The notes below the pieces were generated by a model that worked only from the letters and a program-made list of their open reading frames with translations, was not told where the DNA came from and made no database searches. DNA of 64,000 nt from Megalonaias nervosa (taxonomy: Eukaryota; Mollusca; Bivalvia; Unionida; Unionidae). Made by a program: the position numbers and the translations under genes. Location: positions 632 to 64,631 of the forward strand of contig JAECUM010091457.1 of NCBI GenBank assembly GCA_016617855.1. The letters are read 5' to 3'. This document shows positions 12,721 through 24,468 of this stretch, in pieces (positions within the stretch are counted from its first letter, which is position 1; every line of letters begins with the position of its first letter).

Positions 12721-13185
12721 TGGCAGGACAAAGTACCCAACACAGAGGTTCTGGAATGCACCAGCATGAACAGCATGTTCTCCATCCTCAGCGAGAGGCA
12801 CTTTTGTTGGCTTGGCCACGTCAAGAGAATGGATCCAGGCCATATTCCCAAGGATCTGCTATACGGCGAGCTAGCAGAGGGCACACGACTGACTGGACGG
12901 CCACGTCTGCGTTACAAAGATGTCTGCAAGAAGGACATGAAGATGGCCAACATCAACGTCAATTGGGAGAGCTGTGCTGACGACCGCTTCGCCTGGCGCC
13001 TTGCTGTCAGACAGGGCGTTCAGAAAGCCGAGGAAAGGATAAAAACAAACCTCGCTACAAAGAGAGCCAGGAGGAAGGCGAAACAACAACAGCCTCAACA
13101 AGCATCAACGTTCACCTGCCGCAAGTGCAACAGAGGCTGTCACTCTAGGGTTGGACTCTTCAGCCACTCTCGAAGGTGCAGATAG
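12721..13185 (+). pseudogene. LINE C-terminal region with CCHH zinc finger
   Basis: Continues the RT frame after the TAG at 12718. It contains WLGHVKRMDPG (about 12811), a segment typical of the C-terminus of this LINE group, then a basic stretch (KRARRKAKQQQ) and a finger with FTCRKCNRGCHSRVGLFSH (Cys-x2-Cys, then His-x4-Cys if the final SRRC is counted). It ends at a natural-looking TAG (13183-13185), with a 'gatgacgacaacgatgacga' tail just beyond. Confidence 0.88.
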
Positions 13186-13474
13186 GATACCCAACCGGAA
13201 GCTACACCATCGTCTCCCAAAGACGGATGGATGACGACAACGATGACGATATCATTCTGTCAGTCAGTAAGCATTTTCATTTCTTGAACATGCATTTCAA
13301 CCCCTTAATACCTTTGAATGAAACCTTGTATGCTTGTTGAAGATGTTGAATTGAATTGCATTTTGATACTTACATTTTTCTGCATCCAGTATATTTTATG
13401 TTACTATGGAAACAAAAGAGTAGCATGAGTAGTATACAAATTAAGAAGATTGGACCATAGGATACTAACATGAG

Positions 13475-13477
<3 letters not shown>

Positions 13478-13519
<42 letters not shown>
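13478..13519. repeat. (TA)n microsatellite
   Basis: Plain TA run between the LINE and the 30-bp array. Confidence 0.95.
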
Positions 13520-13521
<2 letters not shown>

Positions 13522-13649
13522 TAGCAGACCATAGTTGAATGTCATCTTGAGATTGTATTACAGTTTGCTTGATGTGACATAGTTATATGATGCTGTTTTC
13601 CACATTGATTCTATGTTTAATGTCAGAATTCATCCTTTATCTGGTACAG

Positions 13650-14165
13650 AAGTTTTACATTTGTACACTAACACCTAAGTCATGTTACACTTGTACACCA
13701 ACACCTAAGACATGTTACACTTGTACGTTAACACCTAAGTCATGTTACACTTGTACATTAACACCTAAGTCATGTTACACTTGCACATTAACACCTAAGT
13801 CATGTTACACTTGTACATTAACACCTAAGTCATGTTACACTTGTACATTAACACCTAAGTCATGTTACACTTGTACACTAACACCTAAGTCATGTTACAC
13901 TTGTACATTAACACCTAATACATGTTACACTTGTACACTAACACCTAAGTCATGTTACACTTGTACATTAACACCTAAGACATGTTACACTTGTACATTA
14001 ACACCTAAGTCATGTTACACTTGTACACTAACACCTAAGTCATGTTACACTTGTACACTAACACCTAAGACATGTTACACTTGTACACTAACACCTAAGT
14101 CATGTTACACTTGTACATTAACACCTAAGATATGTTACACTTGTACACTAACACCTAAGTCATGT
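13650..14165. repeat. 30-bp minisatellite with one open frame
   Basis: Seventeen exact-length 30-bp units, 'acttgtacattaacacctaa' plus 'gtcatgttac'. One plus frame stays open and reads CYTCTLTPKS repeatedly. With sequence upstream it gives a 198-codon frame (13587-14183) starting with a hydrophobic MMLFSTLILCLMSEF. Unit differences are mostly TTA/CTA and TGT/TGC (silent in that frame) or S/T. I annotate a repeat, not a gene; see findings. Confidence 0.95.
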
Positions 14166-14552
14166 TTACTTCAGATTCTTTAGTTGTTCTTTTCCTCTAG
14201 AGAAACACAATTTTATGCCAACAACTTAGGGTACATCATTTACTGATTATGTTTCTTAACTGTTTGAATAAACTGGACAAGAAAATAAGTTTTTTTTTTA
14301 CAATCAAACCTTGTATGCATTCACTAAGAGATAAAGTTTCAGAGACTAATCCATTATTCATTGCAGAACTGAAAATTATAAGATCTTCCTAATTATAAAG
14401 TTAGAAAACAGTATTTATTTACAACAAAGATCTTCTAAATAATTGAACATTATTACTTTGATAAAAAGTTCTTATATATAATAGATAAAGGTATATTTAA
14501 ATTGATATATGTTAGAGAAAGCTGATTGTCAGATAATTTTGATACTCCCCAG

Positions 14553-14624
14553 GAAAAGAAGGCATTCCAGGATCTGATTGAAGACAAAGTTCAATGTCAG
14601 GATGTTTGCAGTGAGTCCAGAAAG
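14553..14624 (+). CDS. IP3R-like gene, exon 2
   Basis: A 72-nt exon, phase 0 at both ends, between 'gatactccccag' and AAAG|GTAATA. It encodes EKKAFQDLIEDKVQC followed by QDVCSESRK, a charged helical piece. It joins exon 1 and exon 3 in frame without creating stops. A microsatellite begins 34 bases after the donor. Confidence 0.65.
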
Positions 14625-14656
14625 GTAATAATACTGTATTCCTTGCATGTATGAGT

Positions 14657-14657
<1 letters not shown>

Positions 14658-14696
<39 letters not shown>

Positions 14697-14712
14697 TATA
14701 TATATATATATA
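14658..14712. repeat. (GT)n-(AT)n microsatellite
   Basis: About 37 bases of GT repeat pass into a short TA run. Confidence 0.95.
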
Positions 14713-14879
14713 TGGAACCCAGAAGTTTGAAAAAATTCTTACCAGGTCAAAATTTAATTCAGTTGTAAGAAGGGCCAAATATTGCACATATAAATGCAAT
14801 ACAACATAATATAATGGAAAGCTCTTTAGACTATTAGGTTTAAAAATGGTACAATAAATGAAGTTAAACAGAACATAGA

Positions 14880-15350
14880 TTGCAATTCAGTCATTACAAA
14901 TGGAATCCAGTGTGTGATAAGCAAACACTGAAAATGACATTCATTGTGTGATAAACAAATGCTAACAAAATGGAACTCATTGTGTGTAAGAAAACAAGAT
15001 AAATGGAACTCACTGTTTGAAAAGGAAACACTAGCAAATGGAACTGATTGTATAATATAATAATACTAACAAATGGAACACAGTGTGATAAGAAAACACT
15101 GACAAATGGAACTCATTTTATGAGAAAAAAACACTGACAAATGGAAATCATATTATGAAAAGAAAACACTGACAAATACAACTCACTGTGTGAAAAGAAA
15201 AAACCAGTAAATGGAAATCATTGTGTGGAAAGAAAAAACTGACAAAATAGAATTAGTGTGTGATAAGAAAACACTGGCAAATAGAATTCATTGTCTTAGA
15301 GGAAACCACCTACAAATAGAACTCAGTATATGATAAGAAAATGCTGAAAT
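14880..15350. repeat. ~35-40-bp degenerate minisatellite
   Basis: About a dozen diverged units around 'aaatggaactcattgtgtga' and 'taagaaaacactgac'. Length variation between units is larger than in the other arrays, suggesting age. Confidence 0.8.
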
Positions 15351-15534
15351 CATCTTTCTTTGATCAGGAGTCATGTTTATTAATGGGAATCATATATTTT
15401 GCTTTTACTTACCTTAAAATATGCATCCATTAAAATGCTCAGCTAGGTTTAAAACAAAGATAAATTCAAAGTTAAAACATGCGAATGAATTCGGTTATTG
15501 TACATGAATTAAGTAACTCTAATATCTCTTGCAG

Positions 15535-15664
15535 AAATATGAGGACTCCTACAAGGAGGAGGAGGAGGTCAACAGTAAGCTCAAAGTCTTTGTTATGAAC
15601 ATGAAGACTGCATTTGGTGGAGTCAATGATGTCTGGACACAGATTGGATTCAGGAGCAAAGAGC
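15535..15664 (+). CDS. IP3R-like gene, exon 3
   Basis: A 130-nt exon entering at phase 0 after 'atctcttgcag' and leaving at phase 1. It encodes KYEDSYKEEEEVNSKLKVF and then MNMKTAFGGVNDVWTQIGF, ending RSKE plus one base. The donor GAGC|GTAGGC is weak, but it is the only site that keeps frame with exon 4: the single C joins CA at 19259 to give Pro. Reading on past the donor meets an in-frame TGA at 15679, so intron retention would truncate the protein. Confidence 0.75.
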
Positions 15665-15829
15665 GTAGGCTGCAGAGTTGATGATTAATAATTTTACATT
15701 AAAACCTTTCTTCAGACACCACCATTTCTTTATCCAAACAAACAAATGCTCTTGCAACACAGGTGGTCTTTCAAAAGAAGTCATCACTTTATATAACTAA
15801 TTAATATGTGCATGAATTGTCTGATCTCT

Positions 15830-16150
15830 TATTGCAGGTGCTATCTTTTTAAGTCATGTTTTAATGTGGACTGGAACACTGTATTATCATGTCTGAAGAC
15901 AGGTGCTATCTATTTAAGCCTTGCTTTAATGTAGACTGGAACACTTTATCATCGTTTCAGAGGACAGATGCTATCTTTTTAAGTTGAGTTTTAATGTGGA
16001 CTAGAATGCTATATTATCATGTCTGAAGACAGGTGCTATCTTTTTAAGTTTAGTTTTAATGTAGACTGGAACACTGTATTGTCATGTCTGAAGACAGGTC
16101 TTATCATTGTGAGTCAAGTTTTAATGTACGCTGGAATGCTGTGATATCAT
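15830..16150. repeat. 65-bp minisatellite
   Basis: Five units containing 'gacaggtgctatctttttaa' and 'gttttaatgtggactggaa', with moderate divergence. Confidence 0.9.
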
Positions 16151-16549
16151 AATACTTAATGCTGCTATTGGTAGATATTAAAGCCATTTTTGCTGCATTG
16201 CTGCAAATTGTCTATGACTTTGACTTTGTCATTTCCTATAAAGAAATCTCTATCAGTTGAAGCACATAAATATAAATAAAACTGCAAATGATGACTGACC
16301 TGATTACCATACCATGAGGGAACAACTCTATATTATCATGGCGTTTGACTAAACTAGGTGTGGTAGCATGCAATAATCGTAATAAAAATAAATTTCAACT
16401 TGCCTATAGGAACTAATGACCATGCTTGCACTGGCTGAATATTTCCACAAACAGGAAAGGTCCAATGATTAAATGGAAACAGCAGTGTCAGTAAAGTTGA
16501 AATCAATGAATAACAAATAGTACGAGTTTTCTTTTTAAAAATATTTTTT

Positions 16550-18010
16550 AAACTTTGTCTCAATTTTAAAAGATATGTGGCCAAAGAATATTTCACAACA
16601 AAATGAAGGGCATGTCCAGTGTTGGCACATGGTGCCCATTTAAAAATTACAAGATTAACACAGCCCGTAAGTGCAAGATGCTGATTCTTGTGATATACAC
16701 AGCAGTTTGAAGATAGATCCTCAGATAAAGGTAAGCTGTCTTGACTGTCCTCCAAATTGTTCTCATTAGAATGATCCACGTAATGTGCAGAGGAACCCAG
16801 CTGGGTAGAAGAAGGGAATGTAATCATGGGTGATTTATTCCAAATTTCAGAAGCCTCAGTTCAAAACTTCTTTAGACAAGTAGCTAGTTTTCTTAAGTTC
16901 ATTAACTCTGCAGTTGAAGACTTCCTGATGAGGGAAACAAGTTTTTACACTCTTAGAACTCACACTTGTGGATTTCTTGTATTAAATTTTGTACATTTTT
17001 GTCATGTGTAGAAGCTGTTGATCATTGCATGATGTTGATCTTATTGTTTGCAAGACTACCAGTAAGGAAAGGATCAACAAATTTCTCTTTATGTTTTTCT
17101 ACAACTTTTGTCATGGTTCTCTTTTTACAGAAATAACCCTAGATCTGCATCTTTCTCAGGTGTTTTGACTTTCATAATATCTTTGGTTAACTTTGAGTTG
17201 TTGTTTGGGAGGTTTCTGGAATATTTTCTTTTTCTTGACTGGCATCACAGATAAATAGTTGAGGGTGCTAGCTGTGGATCCAAAATTGTCTTGCTTAAAA
17301 ATGGGTACATTCCAGCTTTTTCAAAAGCAGAAGTTAAGTTTTCTGGAGACATTGCTTTCAAGTTGGGTTTGCAGGTACATATTGCAATATGAGATTCTGT
17401 TACTAGTTGGCCATGTTTCTTCTTCAGGCACAGCAGACATTTTCTATTGTGCATGGATTTGAAGGGTCCAAGAACACTGATGTCCAGTGACTGGGTGACA
17501 TGGCTTGGATGAGAGGGCAAGACAAACAGAATTACATTATTTTTCTTTGCCCAGTCCAAAAATGTTAAAGATATATGTGACTTATGTCCATCATACAGTA
17601 TTAAGTGTGGATTATTTCCATCATACAGTATTAAGTGTGGATTATGTCCATCATACAGTATTAAGTGGGGATTATGTCCATCATACAGTATTAAGTGTGG
17701 ATTATTTCCATCATACAGTATTAAGTGTGGATTATTTCCATCATACAGTATTAAGTGTGGATTATTTCCATCAGCTATTCCATTGCTTGGCAAAGTGTTT
17801 GGTGGTGTAATTCTGAAATATGTTTGAGTTGGACTAACCACTATCTGACATCTCAGAAACAAATGCAGGACAAGTACCTTCTATAAAATTAGCCATTCCA
17901 CTTCTTTCCAGGGAATGCAAACTATGGTGGGATGTGGTTTTCAATGCCATTGCCACACCCAATGTTGGTTACATTCTTGTTGTTTTTGATAAATGCATTT
18001 GCCTGTGTAT
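16550..18010 (-). pseudogene. pogo/Tigger-like DNA transposase relic
   Basis: Minus-strand DDE transposase remnant, read in pieces because of frameshifts. From its 5' side: 'NVTNIGCGNGIE' with IPP and FPGKKWN (about 18000-17890), then SDSG and SNSNIF (about 17840-17820), then the second-Asp block LILYDGHKSHISL followed by WAKKNNVILFVLPSHPSH and LDISVLGPFK (about 17600-17470). The last part contains MSPENLTSAFEKAGMYPF, and the C-terminus (about 16600) carries FKWAPCANTGHALH. This order is that of pogo/jerky-type transposases. It is interrupted by an in-frame 30-bp array inside the catalytic block and by many stops. No terminal inverted repeats were located. It lies in intron 3, antisense to the host gene. 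Confidence 0.85.
17586..17775 (-). repeat. 30-bp minisatellite inside transposase catalytic motif
   Basis: On the plus strand, six units of 'tccatcatacagtattaagt' plus 'gtggattatg' start at 17587, 17617, 17647, 17677, 17707 and 17737, with a partial seventh at 17767. On the minus strand each unit is exactly ten codons, DG[N/H]NPHLILY, so the motif around the second catalytic Asp is repeated in frame. The last copy runs into the normal DGHKSHISL sequence. Confidence 0.95.
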
Positions 18011-18017
18011 TCTTGCT

Positions 18018-18360
18018 CCTGGAGGGAAATGCTCAGTGTTGATACAACTCCTGGAGAGAAGTGCTCAGTATTAATACAACTTCTGGAAGGAAATGCTCAT
18101 TGTTGATACAACTTCTGGAGGGAAATACTTATGTGCTGATACAACTCCTGGAGGGAAATTCTCAGTGTTGATACAACTCTTGGAGGAAAATGCTCAGGGT
18201 TGATACAGTTCCTGGAGGGAAATGCTCTGTATTAATGCATTTCCTGGAGGGAAATGCTCAATGTTGATACAGCTCCTGGAGAGACATGCTCTGTGTTGAT
18301 AAGCTCTTGGAAGGAAATGCTCTGCATTAATACAACTCCTTTAGGAGAATGCTCAATGTT
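18018..18360. repeat. 32-bp minisatellite
   Basis: About ten units built from 'ctcctggagggaaatgctca' and 'gtgttgatacaa', with base changes and a few one-base length differences. Confidence 0.92.
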
Positions 18361-18594
18361 GGTTCCAGTATTAAATATTCTTTCATGTCTGTCCCTTAAA
18401 TTGCTGACTGTAAGGATGGTTGCTAGCTCCTTAAAATAGTGGTTTAGTACTTCATGTGATGAACATTTTTCTTGCAACTTAGTTTCTATGACTTGGCAAT
18501 TCAATTGTTAAGAATGGCCACCTACACATAAACCTATAAAACGAGAAATCACTCAAATGACTGTTGCTCTGACCTTTCTTTCTATAAGAAAGTG

Positions 18595-19020
18595 CATAGT
18601 CTGCTACAAGGTACTGTACATTTGAATTGGTGTAGCCGTAGTCTGCTACAAGCTACTGTACATTTGAATTGGTGTAGCCATAGTCTGCTACAAGGTACTG
18701 TACATTTGAACTGGTGTAGCCATAGTCTGCTACAAGGTACTGTACATTTGAATTGGTGTAGCCATAATCTGCTACAAGGTACTGTACATTTGAATTGGTG
18801 TAGCCATAGTCTGCTACAAGGTACTGTACATTTGAATTGGTGTAGCCATAGTCTGCTACAAGGTACTGTACATTTGAATTGGTGTAGCAATAGTCTGCTA
18901 CAAGGTACTGTACATTTGAATTGGTGTAGCCATAGTCTGCTACAAGGTACTGTACATTTGAACTGGTGTAGCCATAGTCTGCTACAAGGTATGGTACATT
19001 TGAATTCATGTAGCCATATC
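18595..19020. repeat. 42-bp minisatellite
   Basis: Ten units of 'gtctgctacaaggtactgta' plus 'catttgaattggtgtagccata', nearly identical. Because 42 is a multiple of three, open frames appear on both strands. These include Cys-containing peptides that are not genes. Confidence 0.97.
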
Positions 19021-19258
19021 TGATCTCAGCCATATACATGAAATGGCATCGAGAGATATATTTCCACTAGTCCTATCTGTATGGGTTGACTGGCACACCA
19101 AACTGCCTAACTGCATGATGTTGATTCGAAGACATAAAATGATTGGTATATATAAGCTAATGTTTAAAAATTGGTGCACAACAGTAAGAAATTTCAGCCA
19201 GTAACATTTATTAATTTTATGTTTCTCATATTTGATGACATGTCTATTTCCATTGCAG

Positions 19259-19397
19259 CATACTCTAAAATTGGTAGTGATGAAGAACTTCCTCTGGGTG
19301 TAGAATTTCAGGAACACCTCAAGTGTTTTATGAACCCAGATGAGAAAGATTTCAGTGACAAGTATCAAATGGCCAAAAGACTAGTGCTTCAACTTAA
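19259..19397 (+). CDS. IP3R-like gene, exon 4
   Basis: A 139-nt exon after 'tttccattgcag'. It enters by completing a codon with CA and leaves at phase 2 through the strong donor CTTAA|GTAAGA. It encodes YSKIGSDEELPLGVEFQEHL and KCFMNPDEKDFSDKYQMAKR, then LVLQL. The 'LPLGVEFQEHL' piece and the spacing to exon 5 match the part of IP3 receptors just before the helix preceding the RIH-associated region. An in-frame TAA follows immediately in the intron. Confidence 0.85.
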
Positions 19398-19399
19398 GT

Positions 19400-20040
19400 A
19401 AGAACATTGTATTTAACAACCTAATTTCCTACCGTTTTTCTTCCAAATGGTAATTCCACAAACTTTATTTCCATATGTTTATAATATTTCCTAAGATTTC
19501 CTATCACCATTAAATGCCTCTGTCAGTAAATCTTCATTGATATGTTTGGCTATAAGTGTTGAATAATCCAAAATATATTATTGTAATTCATTTATAAAAA
19601 AATGCATAGATTTCATAATTCACATATATATATTTAGAACAAAATAATGTACACACACTTTAACATAATAATGACATTGTGGTGTGTTACAACTACTCAT
19701 AAAACATGGAACTTTTTTGTCCTGAATAACTTTGAATTCATTATTATTCCTAAGGTATCATGAATCTGAAAATGCAATGAATAATGATCATATTATGGAA
19801 ACAGTAAGACCCTTTCCTCAATTCATGATTTTGAGCACTAATGAAAATATAACTTTTACAAAGCCACATAAAATTTGTAAGCTTGAAAATATATTAATAC
19901 ATGAATTCGTAGTTTTGTTATTACTTTTGCTAATTTCTTTCGCTGCTAATATAATTAACTTTTTTAATTCAGACAAAAATTGGGTGACTATGATCTTAGC
20001 ATAGACATGAAAGTTTGTTAATTTCATATAAAGAAATTGT
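19400..20040. other. intron sequence, nothing recognised
   Basis: AT-rich intron 4 sequence between exon 4 and the first array. No domain or repeat was identified. Confidence 0.5.
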
Positions 20041-20044
20041 AATA

Positions 20045-20400
20045 TTCAGTTTGGTACTGATTAGGTACATTGACTGGTTGGTAGTTCTTTTTGGTGTAAA
20101 GTACATTGACTGGTTTAAACTTCTATTTGGTATTAATTAGGTTCATTGAATAGTTGGAAATTCTGTTTGATACTAATTAGGTACATTGACTGTTTGGAAG
20201 TTATGTTTGGTATTAATAAGGTATATTGACTGGTTGGAAGTTCTGTTTTGTATTAATAAGTTACAATTGACTGGTTTAAATTCCTTTTTGGTTTTAATTA
20301 GGTTCATTGACTAGTTGGAAGTTCTGTTCCCTACTGATTAGGTACATTGATGGGTTGTAAATTATGTTTGGTCTTAATTAGATACACTGACTTGATTCCA
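20045..20400. repeat. ~40-bp degenerate minisatellite
   Basis: Eight or nine diverged units around 'ggtacattgactggttggaa' and 'gttctgtttggtattaatta'. Confidence 0.88.
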
Positions 20401-20489
20401 GTTTTGTTTGGATCAGCACCTTGATAGTGTAAATAGATGTAAGCATATATACTGTTTTGTAGTCAATTTTCAGTTTCATTTCTCTTGAG

Positions 20490-20890
20490 AATGTGCATAG
20501 GAAATATTGTGAATGAAACTGTCAATGTAGCCTACATTAGTTATGACCGTGTGGCAATGTTGGAAATGAAAGTGTTATAGTAACCAACATTAACCAACAT
20601 TAGCAAGACTGTATAGGAAATATTGTAAATGAAACTTTCAAGTTAGCCTAAATTAGCAAGGACTGTGTAATATTGTGGATGAAACTGTCAAGTTAGTCTA
20701 TATTAATAAATGCCAGGTTAGTCTATATTAATAACTGTCAAGTTAGTCTATATTAATAACTGTCAAGTTAGTCTATATTAATAACTGTCAAGTTAGTCTA
20801 TATTAATAAATGCCAGGTTAGTCTGTATTAATAAAGACCATGCACAAAATATTGTAACTGAAATTGTTATGGTAGCCTACATTAACAAGA
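20490..20890. repeat. nested array, ~70-bp and 25-bp units
   Basis: Longer units with 'gaaatattgtgaatgaaact' and 'agcctacattagcaagactgt' surround a run of 25-bp units 'ctgtcaagttagtctatatt'+'aataa' at about 20685-20835. The short unit is a fragment of the longer one amplified on its own. Confidence 0.85.
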
Positions 20891-20929
20891 TCTCAGGATT
20901 ATTACACAGAAAAATCTACACATATAACA

Positions 20930-21500
20930 CTGGCTATGAGAATAATTCCCAGCCATAGATTTTCCATCGTATTCCAAGAAAAACCATGGAAAAACATGGA
21001 AAACTCTTGCATGGAAAATGCTGGAGTATTTGGACTAATATTCCAGAGTCTATCCAGGGTAGGCTGGAAAAGCATGGAAAAAAAAGACATGGAAAATGCT
21101 GGACAGTCTAGCAAGGAAAACACTGGAGTATTTGGACTAATATTCCAGGCTCTGTCCATGGTAGGCAGGAAGAGCATGGAAAAAAAGACATGGAAAAGCA
21201 TGGAAAATGCTAGACAATTCTAGCATCAAAAACCATGGAGTATTTGGACTAATATTCCAGGCTCTGTCCAGGGTAGGCTAGAATACCATGGAAAAAAGAC
21301 ATGGAAAAGCATGGAAAACCCTGGACAATTTTAGATGGAAAACCCTGAAATATTGCATGACAAATCCTGGAATACTGGCCCCAATAAAACTGTAATATTT
21401 GGCTGGAAGACCATGAAAATTTTTCATGAAAACAAGAGTTTCCTTGAAAATAATTTTCATTTTGCTGAGACCCTGATAGGATTCCCATCCCATCTGTTAA
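20930..21500. repeat. ~115-bp repeat rich in CCATGGAAAA
   Basis: Three to four units contain 'gtatttggactaatattcca' and then 'ccagggtaggctggaa', with many 'catggaaaa' phrases inside. Near-palindromic CCATGG sites recur throughout. Open frames here merely read the repeat. Confidence 0.85.
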
Positions 21501-21509
21501 TATTGTACA

Positions 21510-23880
21510 CTATTAGGTGAAAAGCTAGAATATTTGACATTTGTTACATTCAGTGCTCAGAAAGCCTGATAGCCCAATACCTGGGGTCCCCTTCACCTGA
21601 GAAATTGATCACGCAAATGAAATGTTGAAATTTAATTCAAGATGTTGGAAGACTGGTAAATTATTAATATTTATTCTCATGTATGTGCATTACACCATAC
21701 TTCTATTGAAAGCAGTAGGCATTGAGTACAAATTGAAGCATAATTATTGTGATCTATGAATTGGGAACAGATTGTTACTATATTGACCAGGAATCAAGCC
21801 AGACTTAATTTTAGGGAGAAGTGACTTCTACTTTTGGACAGAACAGGGAGAAGTGAGAGCTGAACAGGGAGAAGTGCTCACATGGCTTTAAAATCCTTGT
21901 GTTTCTTAAATACTGTTTTAGATATTTATGTAACAGAAACCAGCCAGAACCAGTCTAGTGGAGACAGGAACTGTTCCAGCAATTGTTACAACAATGTGTG
22001 TCCACATAATGTCATTCAGGCTAACATGTATACATGACAAGCTGTTAATTGATTGCTTTGTTGATGCAATCAGTAGAGTTTAGGGCAAATACTGGATTAT
22101 TTTCTCCAGGTATTATAATTAATAAAGTTGACAAATGTGGTTGTAATGGCTTATGAGTCTTTGATTAAAAAATCTGCTGACCTTGAGATAAAAAAGAATG
22201 ACTGACTAAAAATGATTTTGGCAATGAGATTTTGAGACTTCACCAAAGTTTTGACCATTACATAGTATTTCAGTAATTTTTTAGACATTTCAAAAGGTTT
22301 CAGATAAACAATGGATGTGAATTAAACAGGACCTTTTTAACCAGGGTAATATTTCAGTGTATATGAAACAAAATTGCACAGCTGTTATAATTATGTAACA
22401 TTCAAGAGATATGGGAGTTGTACTGCAGATTTGACTTTTCAATGAACAAACTATGATGCTCTTGTGATCGCTTGAAAGAGTCCTTGTTCCATAAGCAGCC
22501 ATGACAAACGTTTATCATGATACAATTACTCTTGTTTTACACTGAATAATAACACAGCTAGAATATTTAGATAATATCAACAATAATACCACTCACAATA
22601 TTGAAGGATGATTCTACATGTAGGCCAAGAAAACTCCGCAAAGATGTGACTGTCTTTGATAGACATGGGTATCTGGCAATAATGTCACCAATTCCCCACC
22701 AGTGATCTACATGTTGTCACTCCTTAAATACTGGATGTGAATCAATTCCATTTATGCTTTTAGAACAGGGGTATGGGGATTGCTTACCGCCAGACCAGGG
22801 ATGTCTTTAACCTATTTTTAGCTGCACTTGGACCTCCCATCACATGTACATAGCTCACACCATGTGTGAGTATGTTCCAGAGGAACCCTGCACATTATTG
22901 GAAGAAGAAGTTTGGAATTGTATAACTTTGAAATAATCCTGGTTCAATTCCTTGTCTATTTATAGCACATTAGTTGCTACTGTAAAGCTGTTAAATGTAG
23001 TTCAAAATCTTTATGGCACAAATCACAAAATGCTGGTTCTTGCATTCAGTTTTCATACAGATTGATCAATCACATTCCCATTGACTTTTGCATGCAAGCT
23101 ATTTTCATTGCCATACATTTTTCAAATGGTCATTCAAACTCCTATCCCACTTGAAAATTTGAAACGACATGTTGGACAAGCATTGCTTATTCCCATCGGT
23201 TTCTGTTACATGAAGATTCATTGCACAGGTACCATCTTTTGACCAATCAGAAAGCTTTTAACATCAATCTCATTTGTTAAATAATATACAGAACTAATAC
23301 TTATTAAAAGGATGATTGCAGAATGGGACCGAACAGAGCTTTAAAAAAAAAAAGTTTCAGAGACGATTTATAAAAAATAGTCCATATTGAAGAAAATCAG
23401 ATTCAGGTCAGGAGGAAAGCAAAATTCTGCTTTAAAATGGAAAACAAGAAACCAATCTTGTTTGAGGGCAGTTACATCCAATTCAAGTTAAACGAACAAA
23501 AAGATTAGAAAAAGTAAAAGAAAAATAACAAGGAAAGATTTGGAAAGAAATTATTGTTCCCAAAATGAACAATAAAATTACAGCTATCAGAAACATGAAA
23601 TATAAATGTTGTGGAAAATCATTCAAATTGTACAAGAAACGAAAATTAAATTATATTAAAATAGAATAAAGGATTTTTTTATATCAGTAAAGTAATATTT
23701 CGTCTTCATATTTTTTTTATTGAAATGTCAGTGATATTACAATCACAAAATATCACTATATTTTCAGAAATTTTGGCAAAACCTCTGTGAACTTTCAATC
23801 ACAAATTCTCACTGATATTTTCAGAAATTTTTGCAGTTAAACTTCAATCACAAAATCACCATTTGCTCATGGTAATAATG
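21510..23880. other. intron 4 sequence, nothing recognised
   Basis: About 2.4 kb of AT-rich sequence. Apart from a short duplicated 'tcaatcacaaa' segment near 23745-23850, no array, exon or transposon domain was seen. Confidence 0.5.
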
Positions 23881-23899
23881 ATATTTGATATATTTGCTT

Positions 23900-24360
23900 A
23901 ATGTACTATGATATATAGGGGCCAGGAGACATTTTCCAGTTGTATTTATGATATATAGGGGCAAGGAGACATTTTTCAGTTGCATTTTAAACATTTGTCC
24001 TAATGTAATGTGATATAGGTGACAGGAGACATATTCCAGTTGTATTTATGATATAGGTGACAGGAGACATATTCCAGTTGTATTTATGATATAGGTGACA
24101 GGAGACATATTCCAGTTGTATTTATGATATAGGGGACAGGAGACATTTTCCAGTTGTATTTATGATATAGGGGACAGGAGACATTTTCCAGTTGTATTTA
24201 TGATATAGGAGACAGGAGACATATTCCAGTTGTGTTTATGATATAGGGGACAGGAGACATTTTCCAGTTGTATTTATGATATAGGGGACAGGAGACGTTT
24301 TCCAGTTGTATTTCAAACATTTACTTAATTTAATGCGATACATGAGACAGGAGACATTTT
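23900..24360. repeat. 38-bp minisatellite
   Basis: About eleven units of 'atgatataggggacaggaga' plus 'cattttccagttgtattt', flanked by longer diverged units at both ends. Confidence 0.95.
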
Positions 24361-24468
24361 CAGAATGGTATGTATTGATTATTTGTCATTTGATGCATAC
24401 ATTTGTTAATTTTTTTTCCAGAAGTGTGAAATCTTACCCAAGTTAAAGAAACTCATTTTTTTCCCCAG

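Larger units (their letters stand above)
9290..13245 (+). mobile_element. LINE (APE endonuclease + reverse transcriptase), decayed
   Basis: A GC-richer island in AT-rich intron carrying a nearly full-length non-LTR retrotransposon on the plus strand. A likely 5' untranslated leader (about 9290-9940) is followed by an apurinic-type endonuclease, a reverse transcriptase with an FADD box and a C-terminal CCHH zinc finger. The reading frame is broken by several stops and frameshifts, so this copy is dead. I found no convincing target-site duplication; the limits are judged from composition. It lies in intron 1 of the IP3R-like gene, in sense orientation. Confidence 0.9.

Noticed and set aside
18582..19039. 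Open frames with Cys repeats (FKCTVPCSRLWLHQ) on both strands
   Set aside because: Derived from the 42-bp array; opposite strands are equally open, and there is no start context or splice signal.
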